Source of the DNA: DDH964 sp963806685
Lineage (GTDB): Bacteria > Desulfobacterota > Desulfuromonadia > Desulfuromonadales > DDH964
Assembly: GCA_963806685.1 (NCBI GenBank)
Contig: CAWDZB010000025.1
Location: forward strand, 1 to 64,000
DNA length: 64,000 nucleotides
Direction: 5' to 3'
In this document: positions 52,996 to 61,489 of the stretch, in pieces
Layout of the letters: each line of letters begins with the position of its first letter
Numbering within the stretch: position 1 is the stretch's first letter
The notes under the pieces: model-generated
What the model saw: only the letters and a program-made list of their open reading frames with translations
Told to the model about the DNA's origin: nothing
Databases searched by the model: none
Made by a program: the position numbers and the translations under genes

Positions 52996-53337
52996 ATGGC
53001 GGCTCGCCTGTCCTTCAACATCAATGTCGAACTCTATGAGAATGTTCACGGCGAACTAGCCCTGCGTTTTCCCGGAGAGTGGGTCTACCGGGCGGGCGGG
53101 GAGGGCAAGAGGGGGGATTTCGTCCACGAGTCGACGGAGATGATCCGCAGCGGCAAACGCCCGCCGGGCTGGCAGGAGATGCCGGCCCACCAGTTGCTTT
53201 ACGGGCAAGGCTGGCACTGCATCAGCCGCCTGGGATTTATCGATGGCGACGAAAATCGCCCGGCGGTCGAATTCGAGGCCGATCCGGCCGGTTTCGGGGA
53301 GCAGGCCCGCGCCTATCTGCGCCGGGTGCTGCATTAA
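52996..53337 (+). CDS. Small conserved-looking protein, unknown
   Basis: The 113-residue product (MAARLSFNINVELYENVHGE) has no signal peptide or membrane helix and carries aromatic and acidic residues throughout (GEWVYRAGG, GFIDGDENRPAVEFEADP). I do not recognise the family. The ATG at 52996 has GGAAAGGGGG upstream. It lies between the diguanylate cyclase and the thioesterase on the same strand, but with no obvious link to either. Confidence 0.6.
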   Translation: MAARLSFNINVELYENVHGELALRFPGEWVYRAGGEGKRGDFVHESTEMIRSGKRPPGWQEMPAHQLLYGQGWHCISRLGFIDGDENRPAVEFEADPAGFGEQARAYLRRVLH

Positions 53338-53493
53338 TTGCCACGGCCGGCGCTCCGAAAGGTTTGCGGGGTGGAGGGTTACAGACTATCCTGGCCCTGG
53401 CCGCTGCCACAGACACCCGACAACAGGATCCTGGCCACTGACGCCCGCACAGTCATCGCTGCCGGCGAGATACCTTGTCTGGAGCAGTTCTTG

Positions 53494-54276
53494 ATGCCAC
53501 AGCCTGCCGCTCCGAGCCTCTTTCGTAACCATTACCAGGTTCGCTCCTACGAAGTCGATGGTGGCGGGCGGTTGCGTCCCGTCACCCTGCTCAACTACCT
53601 GCAGGACAGCGCCGGCAGCCACGCTGCGGCGCTGGGGTTTGCCGTTTCCCAGCTTCGCCGCCGCCAGGTCACCTGGGTCATCTCCCGCTACCACGTCCGT
53701 TTTTCCCGCTACCCACGGCGGGGTGAGGAACTGGAGGTTCGCACCTGGCCTTCGGCCCGGCAGACCCTCTTCGCGCTCCGCGACTTCGAGGTCTGCGACC
53801 TGTTCGGGGTGCCGGCTGTCACCGCCACCAGTTCCTGGGCGCTGATCGACCTTGAACGGCGCAAACCGGTCCGGCTTGCCGAGCATCTGGTCGATTACCC
53901 GGTTATCGGACGCCGCGCCCTCGAAGACGACTTCGCCTCCCTGCCGGTTCCGGTCCAGGTCGACCTGGAGCTCCCCTTTCGGGTCCGTTACGGCGATCTC
54001 GATCTCAACGCTCATGTCAACAACACCGTCTATGTCGACTGGGCCCTTGAAACGGTGCCCGCCGAGATCGCCCGGAACTGGGTGGTCGAATCCCTTGAAA
54101 TCGGCTTCCGTGCCGAGGCCTTTTACGGTGACCGGGTGCTGGTGCGTACCCAGGCCTTGGAATCGGGCGAGAAGGCGGTATTCGTTCACCAGCTTGTCAG
54201 CGACCGGGACGGCCGCGAACTGACCCGCCTGCGCACTTCCTGGCGACCGGCCCCCGGCAAGGAGGAGACTCCATGA
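53494..54276 (+). CDS. Acyl-ACP thioesterase (FatA/FatB-like)
   Basis: Hydrolyses acyl-ACP to free fatty acids. The 260-residue product has two hot-dog domains: an N-terminal one (FRNHYQVRSYEVDGGGRL, LNYLQDSAGSHAAALG, RYHVRFSRYPRRGEELEVRT, SSWALIDLERRKPV) and a second with RVRYGDLDLNAHVNNTVYVD, which carries the conserved Asp-His-Asn acyl-thioesterase residues. Overlaps pncA by 4 bp. ATG 53494 has GGAG 10 nt upstream. Confidence 0.9.
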   Translation: MPQPAAPSLFRNHYQVRSYEVDGGGRLRPVTLLNYLQDSAGSHAAALGFAVSQLRRRQVTWVISRYHVRFSRYPRRGEELEVRTWPSARQTLFALRDFEVCDLFGVPAVTATSSWALIDLERRKPVRLAEHLVDYPVIGRRALEDDFASLPVPVQVDLELPFRVRYGDLDLNAHVNNTVYVDWALETVPAEIARNWVVESLEIGFRAEAFYGDRVLVRTQALESGEKAVFVHQLVSDRDGRELTRLRTSWRPAPGKEETP

Positions 54277-54845
54277 ACGCGAAACCAGAGGAACTGCACC
54301 CCGGGGACGGTCTGCTGCTGGTCGACGTCCAGAACGATTTCTGCCCGGGGGGCGCCCTGCCTATCGACGGGGGGGACGCGGTGGTCCCGGTTCTCAACCG
54401 CTGGCTCGCCGCTGCGACCAGAGACGGCGTGCCGGTCTACGCCTCTCGGGATTTCCACCCGTCGGTCCACCCTAGTTTCGACACCCAGGGGGGCCCCTGG
54501 CCGGTCCATTGTCTGCAGGATTCCCCCGGGGCGGCTTTCCACCCCGACCTGCGGCTGCCTGCGGAGACGGTGGTGGTCACCAAGGGGACCCGTTTCGACC
54601 AGGACCAGAACTCGGCTTTCGACCATACCGGACTCGCCCACCAACTGCGCCGGGACGGGGTCAGGCGCCTCTGGGTCGGCGGCCTGGCGCTGGATGTCTG
54701 CGTCCTGGCTACCGTCCTTGATGCCCGCCGCGAGGGGTTCGCGGTTTGCCTGATCGAGGCTGGGACCCGGCCGGTGACCCTCAATGGGGGCACGGAGGCA
54801 CTGGCGAAGATGCGTGTCGCGGGGGCGGAGATCGTGGCGGACTGA
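54273..54845 (+). CDS. pncA: Nicotinamidase (isochorismatase family)
   Basis: Hydrolyses nicotinamide to nicotinate in NAD salvage. The 190-residue enzyme shows the catalytic triad pattern of the family: Asp in VDVQNDFCPGG, Lys in VVTKGT, Cys in ALDVCVLATVLDA, plus the metal-binding DFHPSVHPSF motif. It is translationally coupled to the thioesterase gene upstream. Confidence 0.9.
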   Translation: MNAKPEELHPGDGLLLVDVQNDFCPGGALPIDGGDAVVPVLNRWLAAATRDGVPVYASRDFHPSVHPSFDTQGGPWPVHCLQDSPGAAFHPDLRLPAETVVVTKGTRFDQDQNSAFDHTGLAHQLRRDGVRRLWVGGLALDVCVLATVLDARREGFAVCLIEAGTRPVTLNGGTEALAKMRVAGAEIVAD

Positions 54846-54979
54846 GGTGCCTGCCCTGCTGAAATCAGTTGAATACGACTCTTTCCCGGCCGCTTTGCTC
54901 GCCTGGCGAGGCGCCTTGGTATCCAATTCTCCCCGCGGCCCGAAGAGGCTTTTTAAAACGTTTGCCGAGGAGTGCCATT

Positions 54980-55558
54980 GTGACCATTCCCCACCTGACG
55001 CTGAACCTGCCGGCCTGGGTCGATATTTGCCTGGCTGAGTTTCCCGGTCCCCTTGCCGCGTCCGAGGAACGGATGCGACTGGTGCTGGAGCTGGCCAGGC
55101 AGAACGTCGCGTATGGCGGCGGGCCCTTTGCTGCCGCGGTCTTCACCCATCCCGAGGGGGTGTTGCTTGCCCCCGGCGTGAATATGGTTGTGGCCGGCGG
55201 CTCCTCGGTGCTGCATGCGGTGATCGTTGCGCTGATGCTTGCCCAGCAGGCGACCGGCAGTTACGACCTCGCCGCCGCGGGGCAGTCGGTGTGCGAACTG
55301 GTGACCAGTTGTGAACCCTGTGCCATGTGCCTCGGCGCCATCTCCCGGTCGGGGATACGACGGCTGGTCTGTGGTGCCCGTAGCGAGGATGCCCGGACGA
55401 CCGGTTCCGGCGAGGGTGACGAGCCGCAGGACTGGCAATCGGGACTGGAGCGCCGTGGCATCGTCGTGACCCGGGACCTGTTGCGCCCTTCCGCCGTCGC
55501 CCTGCTTCAGGGCTACCTGGTGACCAGGGAGACGGCAAGTACCGACCGTGGCAACTGA
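54980..55558 (+). CDS. Cytidine/guanine-deaminase-fold protein with altered catalytic motif
   Basis: The 192-residue product has the zinc deaminase fold: GGGPFAAAVF, the PCxxC zinc site (SCEPCAMC), and a HAE-equivalent that reads HAV (SSVLHAVIVALMLAQQ), so the catalytic Glu is a Val. With that Glu lost it should be unable to catalyse deamination. A single A-to-T change would explain it, so a base-call error or genuine loss are both open. It resembles guanine-deaminase-like nucleoside deaminases otherwise. The GTG at 54980 has GAGGAG 7 nt upstream. Confidence 0.75.
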   Translation: MTIPHLTLNLPAWVDICLAEFPGPLAASEERMRLVLELARQNVAYGGGPFAAAVFTHPEGVLLAPGVNMVVAGGSSVLHAVIVALMLAQQATGSYDLAAAGQSVCELVTSCEPCAMCLGAISRSGIRRLVCGARSEDARTTGSGEGDEPQDWQSGLERRGIVVTRDLLRPSAVALLQGYLVTRETASTDRGN

Positions 55559-55642
55559 ACCGGCCGGTTTCACCTCGAATTCACGGCCGCTTCCTGTTAC
55601 ACTGGAGCGCGCTGAAAGTCCTTAAAGGTACGGGAGGAAAAC

Positions 55643-56659
55643 ATGGCCATCCTGGACGGCATCAAGCGGCAGCTGCGCTCGGTCATTGAATGGAGCGATC
55701 CTGCCCCCGAGGTCCTCTTTTACCAGTGGGGGGACAACGGAGACGAAATCAAAAACGTTTCCAAATTGATTGTCAGCCCCGGCCAGGGGTGTATCTTCGT
55801 CTACGAGGGGCAGATCCGGTCGGTTCTTACCGAACCCTGTCTGCTCGAGTTGGCGACCGCCAACGTGCCGTTCTGGACGACGATCAGCAAAGCCCTGCAG
55901 TTCTTCGAAAGCGAACACAAGGTCGGGATCTACTTTTTCCGCACCTCCCGGATACTCAACCAGAAGTGGGGAACGCTGGCGCCGATCCGCTACGAGGACC
56001 CCAAGTACGGCATCCCGGTGATGGTCAAGGCCTTCGGCAACGTCAGCTACCGCATCATCGAGCCGCGGGATTTCTTCGTCAACGTCGTCGGCGGTCACAA
56101 CAACTTCACTACCGGCGATTTCCGCAGCATCATGGCTGAGCGGCTGGTGCAGTCGATCAGCGACCATATTGCCGAGCAGCGCATCCCCTACACCGAGATC
56201 GACGCTCAACGCGAAGAGATTGCCGCCGGGATGGCCGGCCGTCTCAGCGCCGACTTCGTCAAGCTCGGCTTCGAGGTCAGCGACTTCCGCATCGAGGGGA
56301 CGAACTTCGACGAGGAGACGGTGCGGCGCATCGGGCGGATCGCCGACATGACCGCCGAGGCCAGGGCGCTCAAAGAGGTCGGGATGGATTTCGCCGAAAT
56401 GCAGCGCCTCGAGGCGCTGCGCGAGGCGGCCCGCAACGAAGGGGGCGGTGCCGGGATCGGGGTCGGACTCGGCGCCGGGATGGGGATGGGACAGGGCCTG
56501 GCCCAGGCGCTTTCGCAAAATGCGTCGTCAACGTCGTCCAATAAGGACGCGGCCGATCCGGCGGCCCGGCTGGCAGAGTTGAAAAAACTCCACGAACAGC
56601 AGCTGATCAGCGACGAGGAATACGCGACCAAGCGTCGGCAGATCCTCGACGCGCTGTAA
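55643..56659 (+). CDS. SPFH-domain protein with C-terminal SHOCT-like tail
   Basis: The 338-residue product has an SPFH-like region (SKLIVSPGQGCIFVYEGQI, DFFVNVVGGHNNFTTGDFRS, DFVKLGFEVSDFRIEGTN), then a Gly/Met-rich linker (GAGIGVGLGAGMGMG) and a C-terminal LKKLHEQQLISDEEYATKRR tail of the SHOCT type. No membrane helix is obvious. Such cytoplasmic SPFH proteins ('virion core protein'-like) are uncharacterised. It pairs with the next zinc-ribbon gene, 12 bp away. Confidence 0.8.
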   Translation: MAILDGIKRQLRSVIEWSDPAPEVLFYQWGDNGDEIKNVSKLIVSPGQGCIFVYEGQIRSVLTEPCLLELATANVPFWTTISKALQFFESEHKVGIYFFRTSRILNQKWGTLAPIRYEDPKYGIPVMVKAFGNVSYRIIEPRDFFVNVVGGHNNFTTGDFRSIMAERLVQSISDHIAEQRIPYTEIDAQREEIAAGMAGRLSADFVKLGFEVSDFRIEGTNFDEETVRRIGRIADMTAEARALKEVGMDFAEMQRLEALREAARNEGGGAGIGVGLGAGMGMGQGLAQALSQNASSTSSNKDAADPAARLAELKKLHEQQLISDEEYATKRRQILDAL

Positions 56660-56671
56660 GGTCTGGAGGTC

Positions 56672-57337
56672 ATGGCCAATTGCAACAGCTGCTCCGCTCC
56701 ACTTCCGGCCGACAGCAGCTTCTGCAGCTACTGCGGAACCCGCAACGATCTCGACGTTATGGCAATGCCGCGCTTCGCCGCGGAACGGGAGGCCTCCCAT
56801 CGGCACTGCCCCGATTGCCGGGAGCTGTTGGATGCCATCCGCCTGAGCGCCGACGGCTCCTTCGCCGTCGAACGCTGTCCCACCTGCTTTGGGCTTTTTT
56901 TCGACCCCGGCGAAGTGCAGGCCTTTCTCGAGGCGAGCGTCGCGCCGGCGTTCGTGATCAATTATCAGCAAATCGTCAATGTCAATCGCGAGCGTGGCGA
57001 CCAAAGGCGCCCGGTCCGCTACATCAAGTGCCCCGAGTGCGGGCAACTCATGAACCGTGTCAACTTCGGCTCCAGCAGCGGGGTGGTCATTGACCAGTGC
57101 AGGGCCCACGGGGTCTGGCTCGACAACGGCGAGCTGATTCACCTCATGGAGTGGCGGCGGGCCGGGGGACAGCTCCTCGCCGAAAAGCGCAATAAGGCCC
57201 GCTGCGAAGAGATGTCTGCCGCCACGGAGAAGCTGCCGTCGTCCCTGCCGTTGGAGGATGATCCGGATTTGTTGGGGGATACGTTGAACGACCTGTTCGA
57301 TTCGGCGCTACGATTGATCGGTCGAATATTTCGGTGA
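56672..57337 (+). CDS. Zinc-ribbon protein (zf-TFIIB-like)
   Basis: The 221-residue product has an N-terminal zinc ribbon (CNSCSAPLPADSSFCSYCG), two TFIIB-type zinc knuckles (CPDC...CPTC, CPEC...DQCRAHGVWLD), and a charged C-terminus. It lies 12 bp after the SPFH gene, a common pairing, so the two probably act together in membrane-stress or scaffold functions. Function is otherwise unknown. Confidence 0.8.
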   Translation: MANCNSCSAPLPADSSFCSYCGTRNDLDVMAMPRFAAEREASHRHCPDCRELLDAIRLSADGSFAVERCPTCFGLFFDPGEVQAFLEASVAPAFVINYQQIVNVNRERGDQRRPVRYIKCPECGQLMNRVNFGSSSGVVIDQCRAHGVWLDNGELIHLMEWRRAGGQLLAEKRNKARCEEMSAATEKLPSSLPLEDDPDLLGDTLNDLFDSALRLIGRIFR

Positions 57338-57369
57338 AAGGTGAAGGGCTACCGGCACCGTATTTCGTC

Positions 57370-57420
57370 CCCGCATGCAGACGAGCCGGCCCCGAAAGGG
57401 CCGGCTCGTCTGCATGCGGG
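57370..57420. other. Perfect 23-bp inverted repeat between convergent genes
   Basis: 23-nt arms (57370-57392 and 57398-57420) are perfectly complementary around CGAAA, with GC-rich stem ends. It lies between the convergent zinc-ribbon and phosphate-transporter genes. No T tract follows on either strand, so it may be a Rho-like or very strong hairpin terminator, or a site for a binding protein. Confidence 0.7.
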
Positions 57421-57448
57421 TGAATAAAAGGTCGTCCGGCACCGGCGC

Positions 57449-59704
57449 TCAGGCGGTCTGCTCCTGCTCAACCTCGCCGAAGGAGGTGTCGAAGATTTCC
57501 AGCAATTGCAGGCTTTGCTTGGAGAGCATCATCGCGTTGCCGACGATGCCGTAGTAGAGGATGCTCAGCCGGGTCTTGGAGGAATTGTCTCTGATGCGCG
57601 TTGTCTGCAGCACGTTGAGTTCCTCGGCGAAAGCCCGCAGGCGGGCATCCTTCTCGGTCAGCCCGGCGATATCGGCGGGCTGACGACGGCTGAAGGTTTC
57701 CTCCACCTCCTGCAGGATGTCGTGGAGCAGCCGCCGCACCTGCTCCAGCTCTTCCACCTGGACCGGCAGCAACCCCTTGTGGTGATTGCCGACGTGGGTG
57801 TAGGCGCGCAGCACGATGTCGCGGTAGCCGTCGATGACCTTCTGCAGCCGGCGGATGGCCTGGGCGTAGCGGTAGGAGACGGTCTGCCCCTGCTGGTCGA
57901 GCAGCCGCATCGCCTTGAAGATGTTGGCACTGATGATGTTCGCCCAGCCCTGCATCTTGTTCAGTTTCTTGCGCTCGACGCCGATGCGGTCGAACTGCTG
58001 GCGGAAGAGGGCGTCGAGGGTGGTGTCGAGGGAGCCGCGGATCTCCCGCAGCAGCATGCTCATGTGCTCGAAGGTGGTCGCAACCGCCCCGGCCTGCTCC
58101 TCGGCGGTCTCCAGGTTGAAGATCCTCTCCTGCTGGGCATCTTCGGTGAGGGCGCGATGTTTGTGGTGGGCGTTGCGGATCATCACCGCCGTCAGGGCGA
58201 TGAGGATGACGACGCCGAAGGCCTGGCCGTAGAAGATGATGGTGGCGAAGATGCCGGCGAAGATAAAGGCGGCAACCGCGGTCAGAAACCAGCCGCCGAT
58301 CACTGCCAGCACCCCGGTGACGCGGTAGACGGCGCTCTCCCGGCCCCAGGCCCGGTCGGCGAAGGAACTGCCCATGGCAACCATGAAGGTGACGTAGGTG
58401 GTGGACAGCGGCAGCTTGTTGGCGGTGGCGTAGGAGACCACGGCGCTGGCCACCGTCAGGTTGACCGCTGCGCGCAGCAGGTCGAAGGAGGGGCGTTCCC
58501 CGGCGGCCGCGACCAGGGGTGCCGCCGCCGGGTCGAGGCGCCGGTCGAACAGCGCCCGCAGCGGCCGCGGCACGACGGTGCGGACCAGTTCGAAGAGGCC
58601 CAGCACCAGGCGGACGATGGAGCGGGAGAGGAAGATCGACTCGAAGCGCTCCTGCCCCTCTTCCTGCTGGGCCAGGTTGATCTCCGTCTCGGTGACGGAG
58701 CGCGCCTTCTTCGACAGGCACAGGGTCAGGACCATGACCAGGCCGGCGAAGAGCAGCAGCGGCGTCTCCGAGTGGACCTTCTGCGCCAGGGCGCCCATGG
58801 TTTCGGTGAGGGGAGAGGCGCTGGCCAGGGCCGCCTTGTAGGCCTGCAGGCCGGCCAGGGGGACGCCGATGAAGTTGACCAGGTCGTTGGCGGCAAAGGC
58901 CATCGCCAGAGCGAAGGTGCCGATCAGCACGATCGGCTTGAGAATGTTGACCTGCAGCAGCTGCAACACCGCCAGGACCACGACCGAGGCGGCGAAGATC
59001 ACCAGCAGCAGGGTCAAAACGTGGGAATCGATCCAGGTCACCGTCGCCCGGGGGATGAAGGCGGCGCCCTTGGCCCCCTTGACGACGATAAAATAGGTGA
59101 TCGAGGCCAGCGCCATGCCGCCCCACAGCGCGCCGTAACGCTTGACACGCTGGCGGTAGTCGAAAGTGAAGAGGAGCCGGGTGAAGAACTGCACCACGGC
59201 GCCGCAGACGAAGGCGACCGCCACCGACAGCAGGATCCCCATGATGATGGTGATCGCCTTGGCCGAGTTGATGTAGTCGACGATGGTGGCCAGGCTGTCG
59301 CCGGCCTGGACGATCTTCAGCAGCGAAACGACGACCGCGGCGCCGAGGAGTTCGAAGACCACGGAGACGGTGGTGGAGGTCGGCAGGCCGTAGGTGTTGA
59401 AGAGGTCGAGGAGGATGACATTAGCCACCATGACCGCGAGGAAGATGGTCAACAGCTCGGGCATGGTGAAAAACTGCGGGTTGAAGATCCCTTTGCGGGC
59501 GACCTCCATCATGCCGCTGGAGAAGGTGACCCCGGCAAGGATACCGAGGCCGGCAACGGTGAGGATGACGGCCCGGGGCGCGACCCGGGAACCTATGGAG
59601 GAATTGAGGAAGTTGACGGCGTCGTTGCTGACGCCGACGAAGATGGCGAAGACGGCGAACAGGCCGAGAATGCCGACCCCGATGGTGAGCAGTTCCATGG
59701 TCAT
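57449..59704 (-). CDS. PiT-family inorganic phosphate transporter fused to a PhoU-like domain
   Basis: Inner-membrane phosphate permease. The 751-residue protein has the two PHO4 signature halves (GVSNDAVNFLNSSIG near residue 24; AFAANDLVNFIGVPLAG near residue 270) within ten or more helices, then a long C-terminal cytoplasmic helical region (from about residue 550) with RGSLDTTLDALFRQQFD and VIDGYRDIVLRAYTHVG, resembling PhoU. The fusion puts the regulator on the transporter. ATG 59704 has AAGGAG 10 nt upstream. Phosphate is the likely substrate. Confidence 0.88.
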   Translation of the reverse strand: MTMELLTIGVGILGLFAVFAIFVGVSNDAVNFLNSSIGSRVAPRAVILTVAGLGILAGVTFSSGMMEVARKGIFNPQFFTMPELLTIFLAVMVANVILLDLFNTYGLPTSTTVSVVFELLGAAVVVSLLKIVQAGDSLATIVDYINSAKAITIIMGILLSVAVAFVCGAVVQFFTRLLFTFDYRQRVKRYGALWGGMALASITYFIVVKGAKGAAFIPRATVTWIDSHVLTLLLVIFAASVVVLAVLQLLQVNILKPIVLIGTFALAMAFAANDLVNFIGVPLAGLQAYKAALASASPLTETMGALAQKVHSETPLLLFAGLVMVLTLCLSKKARSVTETEINLAQQEEGQERFESIFLSRSIVRLVLGLFELVRTVVPRPLRALFDRRLDPAAAPLVAAAGERPSFDLLRAAVNLTVASAVVSYATANKLPLSTTYVTFMVAMGSSFADRAWGRESAVYRVTGVLAVIGGWFLTAVAAFIFAGIFATIIFYGQAFGVVILIALTAVMIRNAHHKHRALTEDAQQERIFNLETAEEQAGAVATTFEHMSMLLREIRGSLDTTLDALFRQQFDRIGVERKKLNKMQGWANIISANIFKAMRLLDQQGQTVSYRYAQAIRRLQKVIDGYRDIVLRAYTHVGNHHKGLLPVQVEELEQVRRLLHDILQEVEETFSRRQPADIAGLTEKDARLRAFAEELNVLQTTRIRDNSSKTRLSILYYGIVGNAMMLSKQSLQLLEIFDTSFGEVEQEQTA

Positions 59705-59771
59705 CTAGCTTCATCTCCTTGGTATCTGGGCCGCCGGCTGGCCTTTCCGGAACGAGGCTGCCATCTGCCGC

Positions 59772-59804
59772 AAAAAACCGGTCAGACCCCGGTGTCTGGC
59801 CGGT
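59772..59804 (-). terminator. Intrinsic terminator before the phosphate transporter
   Basis: ACCGG-CAGAC and GTCTG-CCGGT (59777-59804) form an 11-bp stem with one internal mismatch, followed on the minus strand by six T (59772-59777). It lies between the DUF362-yjbQ-lipase operon and the phosphate transporter, so it ends the former. Confidence 0.75.
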
Positions 59805-59954
59805 CGAAAGGCTCAGGGATTGTGCTCCATTAGCAGACTCGACGCTGTCCCCAAATAAAACCGTAAGGGATTTATCAGCGAATTGTTAGGATTGTGTTAG
59901 CAAGACGACAGATTCGAACCTGCCGATTCTCCGGCCGGGGCCGGCCCAAAGAAT

Positions 59955-61097
59955 TCACCTTGTCCCGCGCAGAAGCCGGTTCAAACGCAGAAGCAGCCCC
60001 TGTTCAGTCAGCAGTGCTCCGTGGGGGCAGAGCTCCTGACAGCAGAAACAGCGGATGCAGCGGGCGTAGTCGATCTCCAGGCGGTTGCCGGCGAGGCGCA
60101 TCGCCTGTGGCGGGCAGTGCTCGACGCAGAGGCCGCAGCGGACGCACTTGAGGTCGTCCGGGGCCGGGCGGGCGGTGAGGGCGTTCTTCAGGGGACGCTT
60201 GATGAAGGGAGGCAGGCCGAAGTTGACGTCAGTGGTTTTGGCAGGGCGGAAGTGTTTGACGCGCAGGGCCTCCAAGGGGGTGCCGAGCAGTTCCAACTCC
60301 GCCAGGGAAGCTCCCTTCCGGCCGCTGGCGGCGGCAATCTTTTGCGTCCAGTTGACGGTGGGAGAAAGGCCGAGCAGGGCGGCGGCGGCCGTGTCAACGG
60401 CGAGCGGGCTGGCGCCGGCGAGCAGGGCGCCGACCGGGACCGGGTCGCCGCTGCCGGGACCGTCCCCCTCCATGGCGACCACGGCATCGACGATGGTCAG
60501 TGCCGGGGCGAGGTGCTCGGCGAGTTCCAGTAGCATCAACGCGAAGAAGGCCTTGTCGGTGCCGGCCTGCAGGTGGAGCCGCACCTTGCGCATGCCGACT
60601 ACGGCGCCGAAGAGGTTCTTGACGCCGCAGGTCAGGCCCATCATCTGGTGGGTTTTGAGTTTGGGAAGGTTGATGATCAGTTCGGCGTCGAGGACGTCGC
60701 GAGCCAACTCCAGTTCGTGAAAGGTGCCGCCGCCGACCCGCCCCTTCACCGACTCGGTGAAGGGGGCGAAGCGCGCCCCCTCCTCCTCGATCACTGTCAG
60801 CAGCCCGCAGCGGCGGGCGACCTGCTCGGGCGCGCCGACACCGGGAGAATCGCCGACGCTGACGATGCCGCCGGCAGTGCGCGCGGCGCGGATCACGGCG
60901 CGGAGGATTTCGGGGTGGGTGGTGACCGCCTTCTCCGGAATCTTGCCGGCGAGCATGTTCGGCTTCAGCAGGACCTGCTGCCCGGGGCGGACGAAGGCGG
61001 CCATGCCGCCAAGGGGGGCGAGGAGTTCCGTGATGGCAATTTCGACCGCCCCGGGGCGATAGTCGGAGAGGGCCCGGAGGCTGACGGCCGGTTTCAT
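59955..61097 (-). CDS. DUF362-family protein with ferredoxin domain
   Basis: The 380-residue product has an N-terminal DUF362 region (RPGQQVLLKPNMLAGKIPEK, VTTHPEILRAVIRA, IINLPKLKTHQMMGLTCGVKN) and a C-terminal two-cluster ferredoxin (CVRCGLCVEHCP, CIRCFCCQELCP). The function is unknown; family members are cytoplasmic Fe-S proteins of anaerobes. It starts in 4-bp overlap with yjbQ. Confidence 0.85.
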   Translation of the reverse strand: MKPAVSLRALSDYRPGAVEIAITELLAPLGGMAAFVRPGQQVLLKPNMLAGKIPEKAVTTHPEILRAVIRAARTAGGIVSVGDSPGVGAPEQVARRCGLLTVIEEEGARFAPFTESVKGRVGGGTFHELELARDVLDAELIINLPKLKTHQMMGLTCGVKNLFGAVVGMRKVRLHLQAGTDKAFFALMLLELAEHLAPALTIVDAVVAMEGDGPGSGDPVPVGALLAGASPLAVDTAAAALLGLSPTVNWTQKIAAASGRKGASLAELELLGTPLEALRVKHFRPAKTTDVNFGLPPFIKRPLKNALTARPAPDDLKCVRCGLCVEHCPPQAMRLAGNRLEIDYARCIRCFCCQELCPHGALLTEQGLLLRLNRLLRGTR

Positions 61098-61489
61098 CCG
61101 GGGAGGATCTTGAGGTGCAGGGTACGGCGGCGCGGACCGTCGAACTCGCAGAAATAGATGCCCTGCCAGGTGCCGAGGACCAGCTTGCCGTCGCTCACCA
61201 GCAGGGTCTCGCTGGCGCCGACCAGAGTCGACTTGAGGTGCGCGGCACTGTTCCCCTCGGCGTGGCGGTAGTCGTCGGCAAAGGGGACGATCTTGTCCAG
61301 TTCCATCATCAGGTCGGCGACCACGTCGGGGTCGGCGTTTTCGTTGATGGTCACCGCGGCAGTGGTGTGAGGGACGAACAGGACCAGCAGCCCGTCGCGC
61401 ACACCACCTTCCCCCAACGTCCGGCGCACCGCGGCGGTGATGTCGATCATCTCGACCGGTTGGTGGCTGACCACCTCAAGGGATTGCAT
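61094..61489 (-). CDS. yjbQ: YjbQ-family protein (UPF0047)
   Basis: The 131-residue protein matches YjbQ: HTTAAVTINENADPDVVADL, HAEGNSAAHLKSTLVG and LGTWQGIYFCEFDGPR. E. coli YjbQ has thiamine-phosphate synthase activity in vivo, while a role as a metal-dependent hydrolase or phosphatase is also argued for the fold. It overlaps DUF362 by 4 bp and the lipase gene by 14 bp. Confidence 0.92.
   Translation of the reverse strand: MQSLEVVSHQPVEMIDITAAVRRTLGEGGVRDGLLVLFVPHTTAAVTINENADPDVVADLMMELDKIVPFADDYRHAEGNSAAHLKSTLVGASETLLVSDGKLVLGTWQGIYFCEFDGPRRRTLHLKILPG

Noticed and set aside
57506..59833. 775-codon plus-strand open frame opposite the phosphate transporter
   Set aside because: Asp/Gly/His/Gln-rich shadow with no family motifs; the minus-strand PiT protein is certain.
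59905..59935. GATTCGAACCTG, resembling a tRNA T-loop (minus strand GGTTCGAATC)
   Set aside because: The flanking bases do not give a 5-bp T stem, acceptor stem or anticodon arm; it overlaps a gene end and is not a tRNA.
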